A DNA stretch of 64,000 bases from Aerococcaceae bacterium zg-1292 (GCA_016126655.1 CP065955.1:1-64000), one strand, 5' to 3'; positions 51,573-60,596 are shown, counted from the stretch's first letter. Notes: generated by a model from the letters alone, not told the origin. Translations and numbers: made by a program.

Positions 51573-53117
51573 ATGACACTTGTACGTATGAAAAACAAAA
51601 AAACTGGAATAACTTATGTTTATGAATCAACCTCTTATTATGATAAAGAAAAGAAACAATCTCGCCCTAAAAGAAAACTCATTGGAAAAATAGATCCTGA
51701 AACAGGGGAAATTGTCCCAACGACACCACGAACAGCCCCTAAGAAAAAGCGTCAAACTGACACAAACACTTACCGACAAAAGCATTATGGAGTACGCTCG
51801 CTTTTTCAACAAATAGCTAATAAATTACAATTATTTAAAGGCTTAGAAGCTATCTTTGGAGAGAAAGGGAAAGATATTTTCGAGTTAGCTTGTTACCTCA
51901 TCTCAGCACCCAATAATTCAATGATGTACTATTCTGATTGGGCAGAAAGCAACTATACTTATCGACAACCATTAACGTCTCAAGATATTTCACGCGTATT
52001 CCAGTCAATTACACATGATGATGTGCAACGATTCTTTAATTGGATGGTAAAAACACACGGAGAAAATGAGTATTGGGCCTATGATACGACAAGTATCTCC
52101 AGCTACTCAGAAAAACTAAAAGATGTACAATATGGATACAATAAAGAAGATGATCGGTTAGCCCAATTGAATTTAGGGTTATTATATGGACAAAAGAGCC
52201 GCTTACCTTTTGCATACCGTGAACTACCAGGAAATATTACAGATGTAAAAACAGTCAATTGGTTATTAGATGAGTTAGAAGATATTGATGCAACGAAAGT
52301 GAATGTCGTAATGGACAGAGGATTCAACTCAGCTAAAAATATTCAAGGACTATTAGAGAGTGGACAGAGCTTTATTTTGGGGGCTAAAACAAGTGTTGGA
52401 TACATCAAACAGTTAATTGAATCTCATGCAGGAAAAACACATTCTGTCATGAATTATTACCAAGCACAACGTGTGTATGCATATTCCCATAAAGTAACCG
52501 ATGTGTTTAAGGCATCACCTACCAGTTATTATCCGGTGACCGTTCATTTGTATTACGATGAAGAAAGAGCGCTCAGCATGAATGAAAAATTTAATGATCG
52601 TTTGTTACGAGTGTTAAGAGATTGGAAGAAAGGACAAATAAAAGAAAGCGATCAAGCATTCAAGAAGTGTTATTTTAAAGTAGAAAATGGAGAAAAAGTA
52701 ATCGACGAAGAAGCGGTAAATAACCATCGACAAAAATTTGGTTGGTTTGGACTCCTAACCGATCAAGAATTAACCAGTAAAGAGGCATTGGATATTTACC
52801 GTAACAAAGATTTGATTGAAAAAGCATTTAATGATATTAAAGATCGATTGAATATGAGACGGGTTCATGTATCAAGCGAAAGAAGTTTGAGAGGGAAATT
52901 ATTTACGCAATACATCGCCTTGATTGTATTATCCTACATTAAGAAACAAATGGATGAGCATCAAATGTATAAAGATTACACCTTGCATGGTTTGTTAATG
53001 AAATTAGACTTAATCTACTGCTTTATCAATGATAAGAATGAGCTTTCTATTAGTGAGGTGACAACGATGCAAGAAGAATTGTATGAGTTGATGGGTGTAA
53101 GAAAACCAAGGTCATGA
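51573..53117 (+). CDS. DDE transposase of the IS1634/IS4 group
   Basis: The 514-residue protein has the DDE residues in WAYDTTSIS (first D, about 172), VVMDRGF (second D, about 249) and KDLIEKAFNDIKDR (E, about 420, in a YREK-like context). The N-terminus is short and basic (KKQSRPKRKLIGK). AAGGAG lies before ATG 51573. No frameshift or stop interrupts it. Family assignment to IS1634 versus other IS4-like groups is by layout only. Confidence 0.88.
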   Translation: MTLVRMKNKKTGITYVYESTSYYDKEKKQSRPKRKLIGKIDPETGEIVPTTPRTAPKKKRQTDTNTYRQKHYGVRSLFQQIANKLQLFKGLEAIFGEKGKDIFELACYLISAPNNSMMYYSDWAESNYTYRQPLTSQDISRVFQSITHDDVQRFFNWMVKTHGENEYWAYDTTSISSYSEKLKDVQYGYNKEDDRLAQLNLGLLYGQKSRLPFAYRELPGNITDVKTVNWLLDELEDIDATKVNVVMDRGFNSAKNIQGLLESGQSFILGAKTSVGYIKQLIESHAGKTHSVMNYYQAQRVYAYSHKVTDVFKASPTSYYPVTVHLYYDEERALSMNEKFNDRLLRVLRDWKKGQIKESDQAFKKCYFKVENGEKVIDEEAVNNHRQKFGWFGLLTDQELTSKEALDIYRNKDLIEKAFNDIKDRLNMRRVHVSSERSLRGKLFTQYIALIVLSYIKKQMDEHQMYKDYTLHGLLMKLDLIYCFINDKNELSISEVTTMQEELYELMGVRKPRS

Positions 53118-53151
53118 GGTGACCTTGGTATAATAGGTTCGGGAATGCAGG

Positions 53152-53180
53152 AGTCATTTCAGCGAGAAGGAGCCAGAATA
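53152..53180 (+). repeat. 3' part of the split structured repeat upstream of cysS
   Basis: After the second AGTCAT comes TTCAG and then CGAGAAGGAGCCAGAATA, the end motif of the family. Joined to 51422 (one target copy removed) it restores TCATTTCAG, the exact partner of CTGAAATGA at 51351-51359. AAGGAGG of cysS follows directly. Confidence 0.85.
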
Positions 53181-53198
53181 AAAGGAGGAAGAGAGTAC

Positions 53199-54623
53199 GT
53201 GGCAATCCAACTTTACAATACCTTAACGAGAAAAAAAGAAAAGTTTGTCCCGATTGAAGCAGGCAAAGTTAGATTTTATGTCTGTGGACCAACTGTTTAT
53301 AATTATATTCATATAGGAAATGCCCGTAGTGCGGTATCGTTTGATACGATTCGCCGCTACTTAATGTACCGTGGTTATGATGTTACTTACGTCAGCAACT
53401 TTACGGATGTGGACGATAAGATTATTAAAGCTGCCAATGAAGAAGGATTAACACCGACAGCATTATCTCAAAAATATATCGATGCGTTCAAAGCAGATAC
53501 TGCTGCGATTAATATCTTACCAGCAACTGTTCACCCACGTGTTATGAATCATATTGATGACATTATTCAATTTATTCAAGTCTTAATCGATAAAGGATTT
53601 GCTTACGAATCACAAGGCGATGTCTATTTTAAAACGGAATCGTTTGATAAATACGGGCAGTTATCTGATCAATCATTGAAAGACTTGATGGTAGGTGCGA
53701 GTGAACGAGTTCAAGAAGTGTTAGCTGAGCGTAAAGACTCACCTCTTGATTTTGCATTATGGAAGCAAGCTAAACCAGGTGAAATTCATTGGACATCGCC
53801 TTGGGGCGAAGGAAGACCCGGTTGGCATATTGAATGTTCAGTTATGGCGACTAAACATTTAGGGCACACAATCGATATCCATGGTGGCGGACAGGATTTA
53901 CAATTCCCACACCATGAAAATGAGATTGCGCAATCTGAATGTGCGACGGGTCATGTATTTGCCAATTATTGGTTACATAATGGTTTTGTGACGATTGGTG
54001 AGAATGAAGAAAAGATGAGTAAATCTCTCGGTAATTTTGTTTTACTGCATGATTTGTTAAAAGAAGTGGATCCAATGGTGATTCGTTATTTATTAGCAAC
54101 CGTTCATTATCGCCGTCCAATTCGCTTTGATTCAGCGTCAATACATGAAGCCACTGTAAATATCAATCGCTTGAAGGAAGTACACCGTCGTTTGCGCCAT
54201 CGTCAACACGACGCTGTCAGCGAACAGAGTGCAAAAGGCGCAGAGTGGCAAGCATTAATGGCACAACAAATTGAATTGTTTATTCAAGAGATGGATAATG
54301 ATTTTCAAGCAGGCAATGCCATCAGTGTATTATTTGAATTGACACGTGTGATTAATCGCTATTTAGATGAGCCAGTAGTCGAACAAGCGACCATTCATGC
54401 GATGCTAGATAATTTCTTGCAATTATTGGAAGTGTTTGGCATTCAGTTAAAAGAAGAGGCATTACTAGATGATGCGATTCAAGCATTGATTGATGAACGT
54501 AGTCAAGCGCGTAAAGCGAAAGATTTTGCTAGAAGTGATGCGATTCGTAATCAATTGAAAGCACAGGGTATTTTGCTGGATGATACGCCGCAAGGGACAA
54601 CGTGGAAGCGTGTGAACAGCTAA
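53199..54623 (+). CDS. cysS: Cysteinyl-tRNA synthetase
   Basis: CysS charges tRNA-Cys. The 474-residue class I enzyme has the zinc and HIGH region [32 protein letters not shown], the zinc ligands in [13 protein letters not shown], and [12 protein letters not shown] 53199 follows AAGGAGG at 53182-53188; the frame continues upstream through the repeat end into the insertion sequence. The gene order lacks cysE, which is found between gltX and cysS in B. subtilis. It overlaps mrnC by one base. Confidence 0.96.
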   Translation: MAIQLYNTLTRKKEKFVPIEAGKVRFYVCGPTVYNYIHIGNARSAVSFDTIRRYLMYRGYDVTYVSNFTDVDDKIIKAANEEGLTPTALSQKYIDAFKADTAAINILPATVHPRVMNHIDDIIQFIQVLIDKGFAYESQGDVYFKTESFDKYGQLSDQSLKDLMVGASERVQEVLAERKDSPLDFALWKQAKPGEIHWTSPWGEGRPGWHIECSVMATKHLGHTIDIHGGGQDLQFPHHENEIAQSECATGHVFANYWLHNGFVTIGENEEKMSKSLGNFVLLHDLLKEVDPMVIRYLLATVHYRRPIRFDSASIHEATVNINRLKEVHRRLRHRQHDAVSEQSAKGAEWQALMAQQIELFIQEMDNDFQAGNAISVLFELTRVINRYLDEPVVEQATIHAMLDNFLQLLEVFGIQLKEEALLDDAIQALIDERSQARKAKDFARSDAIRNQLKAQGILLDDTPQGTTWKRVNS

Positions 54624-55021
54624 TGCAAGATTTAAATTTAATTAATGGGGCAGCCTTAGCGTTTATGGGGGACGCCGTATACGAGCAACATATACGTCAA
54701 CATGTGATTCAAAAAGGTGATACTGCGCCAAATAAATTACATCGTGCGGCGGTGAAATATGTATCTGCGACAGCACAAGCGAAAGTGATGAAACATTGGA
54801 TAAAAGAGATTGATATATTATCGCCGGAAGAAATTGATATTTACAAACGCGGTAGAAATCACAAGGCCAATACAAAAGCAAAAAATGCTTCGATTAGTGA
54901 TTATCGTCAAGCGACAGGATTTGAAGCATTGATTGGATGGTTAACATTAACAAGTCAAGAGGAACGTTGTTATCAGTTAATGGAAAAAGCAATACAATAC
55001 ATCGAATCGGAGGTGTCATAG
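54623..55021 (+). CDS. mrnC: Mini-ribonuclease III
   Basis: Mini-III matures 23S rRNA ends. The 132-residue protein is an RNase III catalytic domain without the dsRNA-binding domain: NGAALAFMGDAVYE near the N-terminus carries the acidic signature, and LHRAAVKYVSA and YKRGRNHKA follow. The ATG overlaps the cysS stop (TAATG). It overlaps rlmB by one base, as part of the conserved cysS-mrnC-rlmB-yacP run. Confidence 0.95.
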   Translation: MQDLNLINGAALAFMGDAVYEQHIRQHVIQKGDTAPNKLHRAAVKYVSATAQAKVMKHWIKEIDILSPEEIDIYKRGRNHKANTKAKNASISDYRQATGFEALIGWLTLTSQEERCYQLMEKAIQYIESEVS

Positions 55022-55800
55022 TGGAAAAAAATAAACGAAAAGAACGACGACAAGCAGCGGAAAACCATGATAATAGTGAGATTTTCTACGGTCGCCACGT
55101 CGTTATGAAAATTTTCAAAGAGCGAAAACAAATAAATAAACTATTTATTCAAAAAGGGCTTACAGGATCTGGAATTCAGGATATACTGAAGACAGTGAAA
55201 CAACAAGGGATTGTAATCAGTGAAGTACCTAAAAGTAAATTAGATGAGATGACAAATAATGCGAATCATCAAGGTGTAGTTGTCACCTTACCCGCTTTTG
55301 ACTATCAAACGTTAGATGATTGTTTTGCGTTGGCGGAAGCAAGACAAGAATCACCGTTTCTTCTCATATTAGATGGGATTGAAGATCCACATAATCTAGG
55401 CTCAATTATTCGAACAGCTGAAGCAACCGGTGTACATGGTGTTATTATTCCTAAAAGACGTGCTGTTGGATTAACGGGTGTTGTTGCTAAAACTTCCGCA
55501 GGTTCAATAGAGAATGTGCCGGTGGTACGTGTTACTAATATTACGCAAGTGATTGAGCAACTTCAATCGAAAGGCGTATGGGTGTTTGCGACCGCGATGG
55601 CAGGAGAAGATATGCGGACATGGAATAGCAAAGGATCCATTGCTTTGATTATTGGGAATGAAGGGCAAGGGGTGTCACCAAAAGTCCAAGCAGCAGCAGA
55701 TGGCATTGTAACGATTCCAATGACTGGAACGACACAAAGTTTGAATGCGAGTGTGGCAGCAGGTGTCTTGATGTATGAAGTAGCCAGACACCGTCTGTAA
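55021..55800 (+). CDS. rlmB: 23S rRNA (guanosine-2'-O-)-methyltransferase RlmB
   Basis: RlmB is a SPOUT methyltransferase of the 23S A-site loop. The 259-residue protein has the L30e-like RNA-binding N-terminal domain (FYGRHVVMKIF) and the SAM knot motifs LDGIEDPHNLGSIIRTAEA, IIGNEGQGVS and IPMTGTTQSLNASVAAGV. GTG 55021 follows GGAGGTG; the frame extends upstream inside mrnC without a ribosome site. Confidence 0.94.
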   Translation: MEKNKRKERRQAAENHDNSEIFYGRHVVMKIFKERKQINKLFIQKGLTGSGIQDILKTVKQQGIVISEVPKSKLDEMTNNANHQGVVVTLPAFDYQTLDDCFALAEARQESPFLLILDGIEDPHNLGSIIRTAEATGVHGVIIPKRRAVGLTGVVAKTSAGSIENVPVVRVTNITQVIEQLQSKGVWVFATAMAGEDMRTWNSKGSIALIIGNEGQGVSPKVQAAADGIVTIPMTGTTQSLNASVAAGVLMYEVARHRL

Positions 55801-55810
55801 GTGAGGCGTC

Positions 55811-56347
55811 ATGCTGAGAAAAAAAGATATATTATTTGTTGATGGATATAATATGATTGGTGCGTGGCCTCATCTTGAAAAATTAATGAAACAAGATGAG
55901 CTCGAATTGGCCCGCGATCAATTATTGTTCGAATTATCTAATTTTAAAAAAGTAAAGGGATATCATGAAATCATTGTCGTATTTGATGCCTATCTCGTAC
56001 CTGGTATTACAAAAAAATTTACTGAGTTTAATCTCCAAGTTGTATTCACCAAAGAAAATGAAACGGCAGATTCATATATTGAACGGGAAGTAGCCAAATA
56101 CATTAGTCCAATCTATCGTGTAGTTGTCGCAACGAGTGATTATGCCGAGCAATGGCTAATTTTTCAACGAGGTGCTTTAAGACAATCTGCAAATGAGCTT
56201 GCGTTAGAAATTAGCTATACGAAGCAACAAGTACGCACAGAAGTGGATCAGTACTACAATCGAATGTTGCGTCGACACAGTCCATGGCAAGTGAACCAAC
56301 TGATGGCGTTAGATGAATTGAGACAACAAATAGAAAAAGATCAATAA
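55811..56347 (+). CDS. yacP: NYN-domain ribonuclease (YacP/Rae1 family)
   Basis: Rae1 of B. subtilis cuts mRNA within the ribosomal A site. The 178-residue protein shows the NYN (PIN-like) fold with FVDGYNMIGAWP at the N-terminus, VFDAYLVPG, and VVATSDYAEQ carrying acidic catalytic residues. It starts ten bases after rlmB, in its conserved place before sigH. Confidence 0.92.
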   Translation: MLRKKDILFVDGYNMIGAWPHLEKLMKQDELELARDQLLFELSNFKKVKGYHEIIVVFDAYLVPGITKKFTEFNLQVVFTKENETADSYIEREVAKYISPIYRVVVATSDYAEQWLIFQRGALRQSANELALEISYTKQQVRTEVDQYYNRMLRRHSPWQVNQLMALDELRQQIEKDQ

Positions 56348-56384
56348 GGAGTTTGTCGTTTATATCGAGAGGGAGAACAAGAAT

Positions 56385-56993
56385 ATGAACGTAAAGGATC
56401 TCAGTAATGAAGTATTAATCGAACATTTGAAAGATAGTTTTGAAAATGATTGTTTCGCTGAATTATATAATCGCTTCATGCCGCTGTATTATAAATGTAT
56501 GCGTACGATACGCATTGAAGGCTTTGAACCCGATGATTATTTACAAGAAGCACGTATTATTTGGTGGAGCGTGATTGAAAAGTATGACAAAGCAAACTCT
56601 CCGTATGTGGCGACATATTTTGCACGAGTGTTTGAAAATTATTTATCCAATATTCGTCGGGATAGACAAGCTATTAAAAGAGGTGGGCAAGTATCTTTTA
56701 CCTCGTTGCAAGAAACGAGCGAATTTGATGATTTTTCAGATAATATAACCTATCTTGAATATTATGTGAAGGAAACAACGAGTATTGATGAGCAGATTAT
56801 CTTGCAGGAAACGGTTGATGCATTTATTAATTCTTTGACACATTTAGAACGTGTGGCGTTATGTAACCGTCTGTTAGAAGAAGATAATAATATTAGTCAT
56901 ATTGCTGAGCAATTACATACGGATAGACGCTCGGTAGAAAATGCTCTAGCTAGATGTCGTATTAAATGTAAAAAGTATTTTGATATTAAATAG
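56385..56993 (+). CDS. sigH: Sigma-70 family RNA polymerase factor, SigH/ComX-like
   Basis: The 202-residue protein has sigma region 2 (ELYNRFMPLYYKCMRTIR; PDDYLQEARIIWWSVIEKYD) and a region 4 helix-turn-helix (ISHIAEQLHTDRRSVENAL). Its position between yacP and rpmG-secE-nusG is that of sigH in B. subtilis. In lactic acid bacteria this locus sigma factor controls competence genes; intact comFA and comFC are in this window, so that role is likely here, but it is inference. Confidence 0.87.
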   Translation: MNVKDLSNEVLIEHLKDSFENDCFAELYNRFMPLYYKCMRTIRIEGFEPDDYLQEARIIWWSVIEKYDKANSPYVATYFARVFENYLSNIRRDRQAIKRGGQVSFTSLQETSEFDDFSDNITYLEYYVKETTSIDEQIILQETVDAFINSLTHLERVALCNRLLEEDNNISHIAEQLHTDRRSVENALARCRIKCKKYFDIK

Positions 56994-57099
56994 GCTTAGT
57001 AATGAAAAATGTCACTCAAAAAATGTAGGGGATGAAACATTTTAGTAGGGATAAAATAGGGCGAATGTCGTAATATGAAGAAACCATCTGCAGCAACCC

Positions 57100-57128
57100 T
57101 TGACTTTTGTAACAATCATTTATATTAT
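57100..57128 (+). promoter_or_regulatory. rpmG-secE promoter
   Basis: TTGACT (57100-57105) and TATTAT (57123-57128) with a 17-base spacer, after the sigH gene. The rest of 56994-57099 shows nothing distinctive. Confidence 0.7.
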
Positions 57129-57183
57129 ATAGAGTGTTCAAGTCGTAAAAAATATATTACGCAGTGAAAATGGAGGGATTGTT

Positions 57184-57336
57184 ATGGCTCAAAAGAAAAC
57201 AGCCTTAGCGTGTACTGAATGTGGCCAGCGCAATTACCATGTGACACCTACGCAAGTAGGAAAAATGGTTCGATTAGAAATTAAAAAATTCTGTAAGTAT
57301 TGTAATCGCCACACAGTGCATAAAGAGACAAAATAA
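57184..57336 (+). CDS. rpmG: 50S ribosomal protein L33
   Basis: The 50-residue protein begins MAQKKTALACTECGQRNYH and carries four cysteines (C10, C13, C37, C40), the zinc-containing C+ type of L33. TGGAGGG lies seven bases before ATG 57184. Its position before secE is the usual one. Confidence 0.95.
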   Translation: MAQKKTALACTECGQRNYHVTPTQVGKMVRLEIKKFCKYCNRHTVHKETK

Positions 57337-57362
57337 TAAGGTTAAACGAGGAGTATTGTTAT

Positions 57363-57536
57363 ATGGGGTATGTTAAAGGTGTTTTTCAAGAATTAAAAAA
57401 AGTAACATGGCCAAGTGTTAAGGAAATTAATCGCTTCACATGGACAGTTATTGTAATGGTTATCTTATTTGGATTATATTTTGGTGCAGCAGATTTAGGG
57501 TTTGCTTCACTTGTAAATTGGCTACTTTCTTTATAA
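57363..57536 (+). CDS. secE: Preprotein translocase subunit SecE
   Basis: SecE clamps the SecY channel. The 57-residue protein has the amphipathic family motif FQELKKVTWPSVKEINR and one membrane segment (about residues 28-48). CGAGGAG precedes the start. A promoter and a hairpin separate it from nusG, with which it is more often directly co-transcribed. Confidence 0.94.
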   Translation: MGYVKGVFQELKKVTWPSVKEINRFTWTVIVMVILFGLYFGAADLGFASLVNWLLSL

Positions 57537-57552
57537 TTCATAAACTAAGACT

Positions 57553-57580
57553 TTGCAAACAAACGTATTAGCGTTATAAT
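57553..57580 (+). promoter_or_regulatory. Candidate nusG promoter
   Basis: TTGCAA (57553-57558) and TATAAT (57575-57580) are 16 bases apart. The transcript would start near 57587, directly at the base of the hairpin at 57592-57618, so nusG RNA may begin with that hairpin. Confidence 0.5.
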
Positions 57581-57591
57581 AATAACAAAGC

Positions 57592-57622
57592 AAAAAACCT
57601 ACGCAATGTAGGTTTTTTATTA
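57592..57622 (+). terminator. Terminator between secE and nusG
   Basis: An 11-bp stem AAAAAACCTAC/GTAGGTTTTTT (57592-57602 with 57608-57618) has its T run in the 3' arm and just beyond. It should end the rpmG-secE transcript. Confidence 0.82.
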
Positions 57623-57657
57623 TGGTTTCAACAAGCAGCCAAGGTGAAAACTAAAAA

Positions 57658-57775
57658 CATAATGTGAGTAAAGGCGATTCGCCTCGAACCACTAAAGTAG
57701 AGATGTAGGAGCGTGTAGCGCTTAAGGTCTGTGCAAAGTGGATGTCGAGGCTGTGCGAGTAAACGAGCATTTCGA
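57658..57775 (+). repeat. Dispersed structured repeat upstream of nusG
   Basis: CATAATGTGAGTAAAGG opens the unit. The helix arms GCCTCGA (57681-57687) and TCGAGGC (57745-57751) are perfect and differ from all other copies; CCACT/AGTGG extends the stem. An inner AGCG/CGCT hairpin replaces the GTGCG one. The end motif is degraded and runs into GAGGAGG of nusG. Confidence 0.8.
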
Positions 57776-57788
57776 GGAGGAAAAAAAG

Positions 57789-58331
57789 ATGGAAAATAAA
57801 GAGTGGTATGTATTACACACGTATTCTGGATATGAAAATAAAGTACGTGAAAATATTGAATTGCGTAAAGAAAGTATGAATATGGAAGAAAATATCTTCC
57901 GTATTGTTATCCCGGAAGAAGAAATTATTGAAGTAGTGGATGGTGTCGAAAAGAAAAAAGTGGCAAAAACTTTCCCAGGTTATGTTTTGATTGAGATGGT
58001 AATGTCGGATGAAGCATGGTTTATTGTTCGTAACACACCCGGTGTAACTGGATTTGTTGGGTCACACGGTGCAGGTAGTAAGCCATCACCATTATTGCCG
58101 GATGAAATGGCAACCATTTTAGGTGATGTTGAGTCTCCGAAAGCACGTGTTGAATTAAACTTAGCGGTTGGTGATTTAGTTGAAATTATAGAGGGTGCTT
58201 TCTCTGGTTTGTCTGGAACGGTTGATGCAGTCAACGCAGATGAACAAACATTAAGTGTCATTTTAGAAATGTTTGGTCGTGAAACAGAAGCGGAGCTAGA
58301 GTTTTCTCAAGTGAAAAAGCAAGAGGTTTAA
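57789..58331 (+). CDS. nusG: Transcription termination/antitermination factor NusG
   Basis: NusG binds RNA polymerase and modulates pausing. The 180-residue protein has the NGN domain (EWYVLHTYSGYENKVRENI; FPGYVLIEM; VRNTPGVTGFVG) and a KOW domain (GDLVEIIEGAFSGLSGTV). ATG 57789 is chosen after GAGGAGG at 57774-57780; the open frame begins in the repeat at 57738 and would add 17 unrelated residues. A membrane protein gene follows eight bases later. Confidence 0.96.
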   Translation: MENKEWYVLHTYSGYENKVRENIELRKESMNMEENIFRIVIPEEEIIEVVDGVEKKKVAKTFPGYVLIEMVMSDEAWFIVRNTPGVTGFVGSHGAGSKPSPLLPDEMATILGDVESPKARVELNLAVGDLVEIIEGAFSGLSGTVDAVNADEQTLSVILEMFGRETEAELEFSQVKKQEV

Positions 58332-58339
58332 GCGTAACG

Positions 58340-59128
58340 ATGTCACAATTAAAAGAAAATCGTTGGCTTCTATTGATTTTATTTGTTTACGATATAGTTA
58401 TTAATTACTTAATTTCGATGGGAATTCTTTTTCCGCATTCACAAAGAGAAATATCGGATAAGTACCTGAATTTATTGGCGCCCGCGGGTATCACATTTTC
58501 GATTTGGTCGGTTATCTATTTCAGTGTGGCAATCCTTATTGTCTATGAATTGAAGAGTCGTAAAGAGGACGCTTTTTTCATTGTTTTTAAAGAACAAATT
58601 AAGCCGCTATATTTTCAGTGGATACTTTACAATATAATTTGGAATATCCTTTGGAGTTTCGATTTAGTACTACCCGCACTGATTGCCATAGCTTTGTATG
58701 CCAATACATTAATTAGAATCACGAGGATGATTAGTCAACATACACGATTACGTCAACGACCATGGTTGTTAAAATATCCTGTTGGCATCCATACAGGATG
58801 GATAATCTTTGCAACAATCGCTAATCTTACTACCTATATGGCATCTATTGGTATTAATCAAACGACGCATTTAGCTATGTATTGGACCTTAGCTACGATA
58901 TTAGTGGGACTTCTGTTCTTGCTTTATCTGTATGTCCAATACGGCAATCCAGCTATCTTTTTAACAGGTATTTGGGCAGTGCTAGGCGTCTATTTAAAGC
59001 ATAATGACGGGACGTTTGTACTGGCTAATCAATTTATCAAACGATTTGCCTTAGTAATCGTTGTTTTAAGTCTCGCTTTGTTTATGTATATTCAATATTT
59101 ACAAATGAAATCAAATAAAGCAGATTAA
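58340..59128 (+). CDS. Polytopic membrane protein, tryptophan-rich TspO/MBR-like
   Basis: The 262-residue protein has about seven or eight hydrophobic segments and tryptophan-rich loops. The stretch LAPAGITFSIWSVIYF after the first segment and WNILWSF resemble proteins annotated as tryptophan-rich sensory (TspO-related). Ligand and function are unknown. It begins eight bases after nusG, where rplK is expected in most Bacillota, so it is an accessory insertion into the nusG-rplK junction. Confidence 0.6.
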   Translation: MSQLKENRWLLLILFVYDIVINYLISMGILFPHSQREISDKYLNLLAPAGITFSIWSVIYFSVAILIVYELKSRKEDAFFIVFKEQIKPLYFQWILYNIIWNILWSFDLVLPALIAIALYANTLIRITRMISQHTRLRQRPWLLKYPVGIHTGWIIFATIANLTTYMASIGINQTTHLAMYWTLATILVGLLFLLYLYVQYGNPAIFLTGIWAVLGVYLKHNDGTFVLANQFIKRFALVIVVLSLALFMYIQYLQMKSNKAD

Positions 59129-59228
59129 AATAGTTGTTAAATTACGTGAATTAGCGATAAATATGTTAGCCATTAAAGACTAAGTTTGTGGACGAGGTTT
59201 AGCTAATTGAAAAACCACAAAAAATTAG

Positions 59229-59257
59229 TTGATTTATCACATAAAGAGTGTTATTAT
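59229..59257 (+). promoter_or_regulatory. rplK-rplA promoter
   Basis: TTGATT (59229-59234) and TATTAT (59252-59257) with a 17-base spacer. A small hairpin GTGCG/CGCAC (59264-59268 with 59275-59279) lies at the start of the leader. Confidence 0.7.
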
Positions 59258-59345
59258 ATTTCAGTGCGCATGTACGCACAATGAGTGGGAGGATAATTAT
59301 CCATGAACCACATCACGAATTATATTTTATTAAGGAGGAATTTTC

Positions 59346-59771
59346 GTGGCTAAAAAAGTAGTAAAACAAGTTAAATTACAAATTCCAGCCGGCGCAGCAA
59401 GCCCAGCTCCACCAGTAGGTCCAGCTTTAGGTCAAGCGCAAGTTAACATTATGGGGTTCTGTAAAGAGTTCAACGCTCGTACACAAGATCAAGCAGGATT
59501 TATTATTCCTGTTGTCATCGATGTATATGAAGACCGTTCATTCAGCTTCATTACTAAAAAACCACCAGTACCAGTATTATTGAAAAAAGTTGCTGGCATT
59601 GACAAAGGTTCAGGTGTACCTAACAAAACTAAAGTAGCAACAATTACTAAAGCTCAAGTACAAGAAGTTGCTGAAACAAAAATGGAAGACTTAAATGCAG
59701 CTAGCGTAGAAGCAGCAATGCGCATTGTTGAAGGTACTGCTCGTTCTATGGGTATCACAGTCCAAGATTAA
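59346..59771 (+). CDS. rplK: 50S ribosomal protein L11
   Basis: L11 forms the base of the GTPase-associated centre. The 141-residue protein has the conserved proline-rich [20 protein letters not shown] and the C-terminal rRNA-binding domain ending [19 protein letters not shown] precedes the start. It is first in the rplK-rplA unit. Confidence 0.97.
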   Translation: MAKKVVKQVKLQIPAGAASPAPPVGPALGQAQVNIMGFCKEFNARTQDQAGFIIPVVIDVYEDRSFSFITKKPPVPVLLKKVAGIDKGSGVPNKTKVATITKAQVQEVAETKMEDLNAASVEAAMRIVEGTARSMGITVQD

Positions 59772-59803
59772 GCGCAGTGTAGTTTCTCGCCCCGTTTTCT
59801 ATC

Positions 59804-59834
59804 GGGTGTGGGAGGTTAAACCGTTAAAACCACA
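59804..59834 (+). ncRNA. Candidate L1-binding leader between rplK and rplA
   Basis: GTGTGGGAGGTTAAACCG followed by TTAAAACCACA can fold by GTGG/CCAC pairing with internal GGAGG and ACCG. Such a GTGGGAGG...CCAC pattern recurs before rplA in many bacteria and mimics the L1 site of 23S rRNA. I judge it by pattern only. Confidence 0.5.
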
Positions 59835-59854
59835 AGTATAGGAGGAAAATAAAA

Positions 59855-60544
59855 ATGGCAAAGAAAAGTAAAAACTTCCGCGCTGCTTTCGAAAAAGTAG
59901 ATCGCACTAAAAAATATGAAGCAGCTGAAGCAGTCGCATTAGCAAAAGAAATCGATTTTGCAAAATTCGATGCAACAGTTGAAGTATCTTATAATTTAAA
60001 TATCGACGTGAAAAAAGCGGATCAACAAATCCGTGGCGCTATGGTATTACCACACGGTACTGGTAAAGTATCCCGTGTTGTTGTAATCGCTCGTGGTGAA
60101 AAAGCTAAAGAAGCTGAAGCAGCAGGTGCTGACTTCGTTGGTGAAGCAGATTTAATCAACAAAATCAATGATGGTTGGTTAGATTTTGACGTTATGGTAG
60201 CAACACCAGATATGATGGGTCAAGTGGGTCGTTTAGGTCGTGTCTTAGGACCTAAAGGTTTAATGCCTAACCCTAAAACTGGTACAGTTACAATGGACGT
60301 AACAAAAGCTGTTAATGATATTAAAGCAGGACAAGTAACATACCGTGCTGATAAAGCAGGTATTGTGAACGTACCGATTGGTAAAGTTTCATTTGATGAT
60401 ACTAAATTAGTAGAAAACTTAAAAGCTTTACACGAACAAATTTTACGTGTAAAACCTGCAACTGCTAAAGGTACATACATTACAAACTTATCATTAAGTA
60501 CAACATTTGGACCTGGTATCAAATTAGATACAACAGCATTATAA
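59855..60544 (+). CDS. rplA: 50S ribosomal protein L1
   Basis: L1 forms the mobile stalk at the tRNA exit side and often represses its own mRNA. The 229-residue protein has [13 protein letters not shown], the [20 protein letters not shown] signature and [16 protein letters not shown] precedes the start, and a candidate L1-binding hairpin lies in the gap after rplK. Confidence 0.97.
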   Translation: MAKKSKNFRAAFEKVDRTKKYEAAEAVALAKEIDFAKFDATVEVSYNLNIDVKKADQQIRGAMVLPHGTGKVSRVVVIARGEKAKEAEAAGADFVGEADLINKINDGWLDFDVMVATPDMMGQVGRLGRVLGPKGLMPNPKTGTVTMDVTKAVNDIKAGQVTYRADKAGIVNVPIGKVSFDDTKLVENLKALHEQILRVKPATAKGTYITNLSLSTTFGPGIKLDTTAL

Positions 60545-60567
60545 TAGCGGAAATTATTAAAAAAGGC

Positions 60568-60596
60568 TTGACGCCAATAAATATTTCCGTTATGAT
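60568..60596 (+). promoter_or_regulatory. rplJ-rplL promoter
   Basis: TTGACG (60568-60573) and TATGAT (60591-60596) with a 17-base spacer, upstream of the L10 leader. Confidence 0.75.

Larger units (their letters stand above)
51423..53151 (+). mobile_element. Complete insertion sequence, IS1634/IS4-like, 1729 bp
   Basis: The left end CCTGAATTCCCGAAGTAATTA and the inverted right end CCTGCATTCCCGAACCTATTA match at 17 of 21 positions. A direct repeat AGTCAT flanks the element at 51417-51422 and 53152-53157. One long transposase gene is intact, so the element may be active. It lies within a copy of the dispersed repeat, between gltX and cysS. Confidence 0.92.

Noticed and set aside
53145-53198. 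cysS starting inside the insertion sequence right end
   Set aside because: The extra residues derive from the insertion-sequence terminus and repeat, and the ribosome site at 53182 belongs to GTG 53199.
54937-55020. rlmB starting 84 bases earlier inside mrnC
   Set aside because: The extra residues are an overlapping frame of mrnC; GGAGGTG just before GTG 55021 defines the start.
57738-57788. N-terminal extension of nusG by 17 residues
   Set aside because: The extension is translated repeat sequence. GAGGAGG at 57774-57780 fits ATG 57789, where the NusG family begins.
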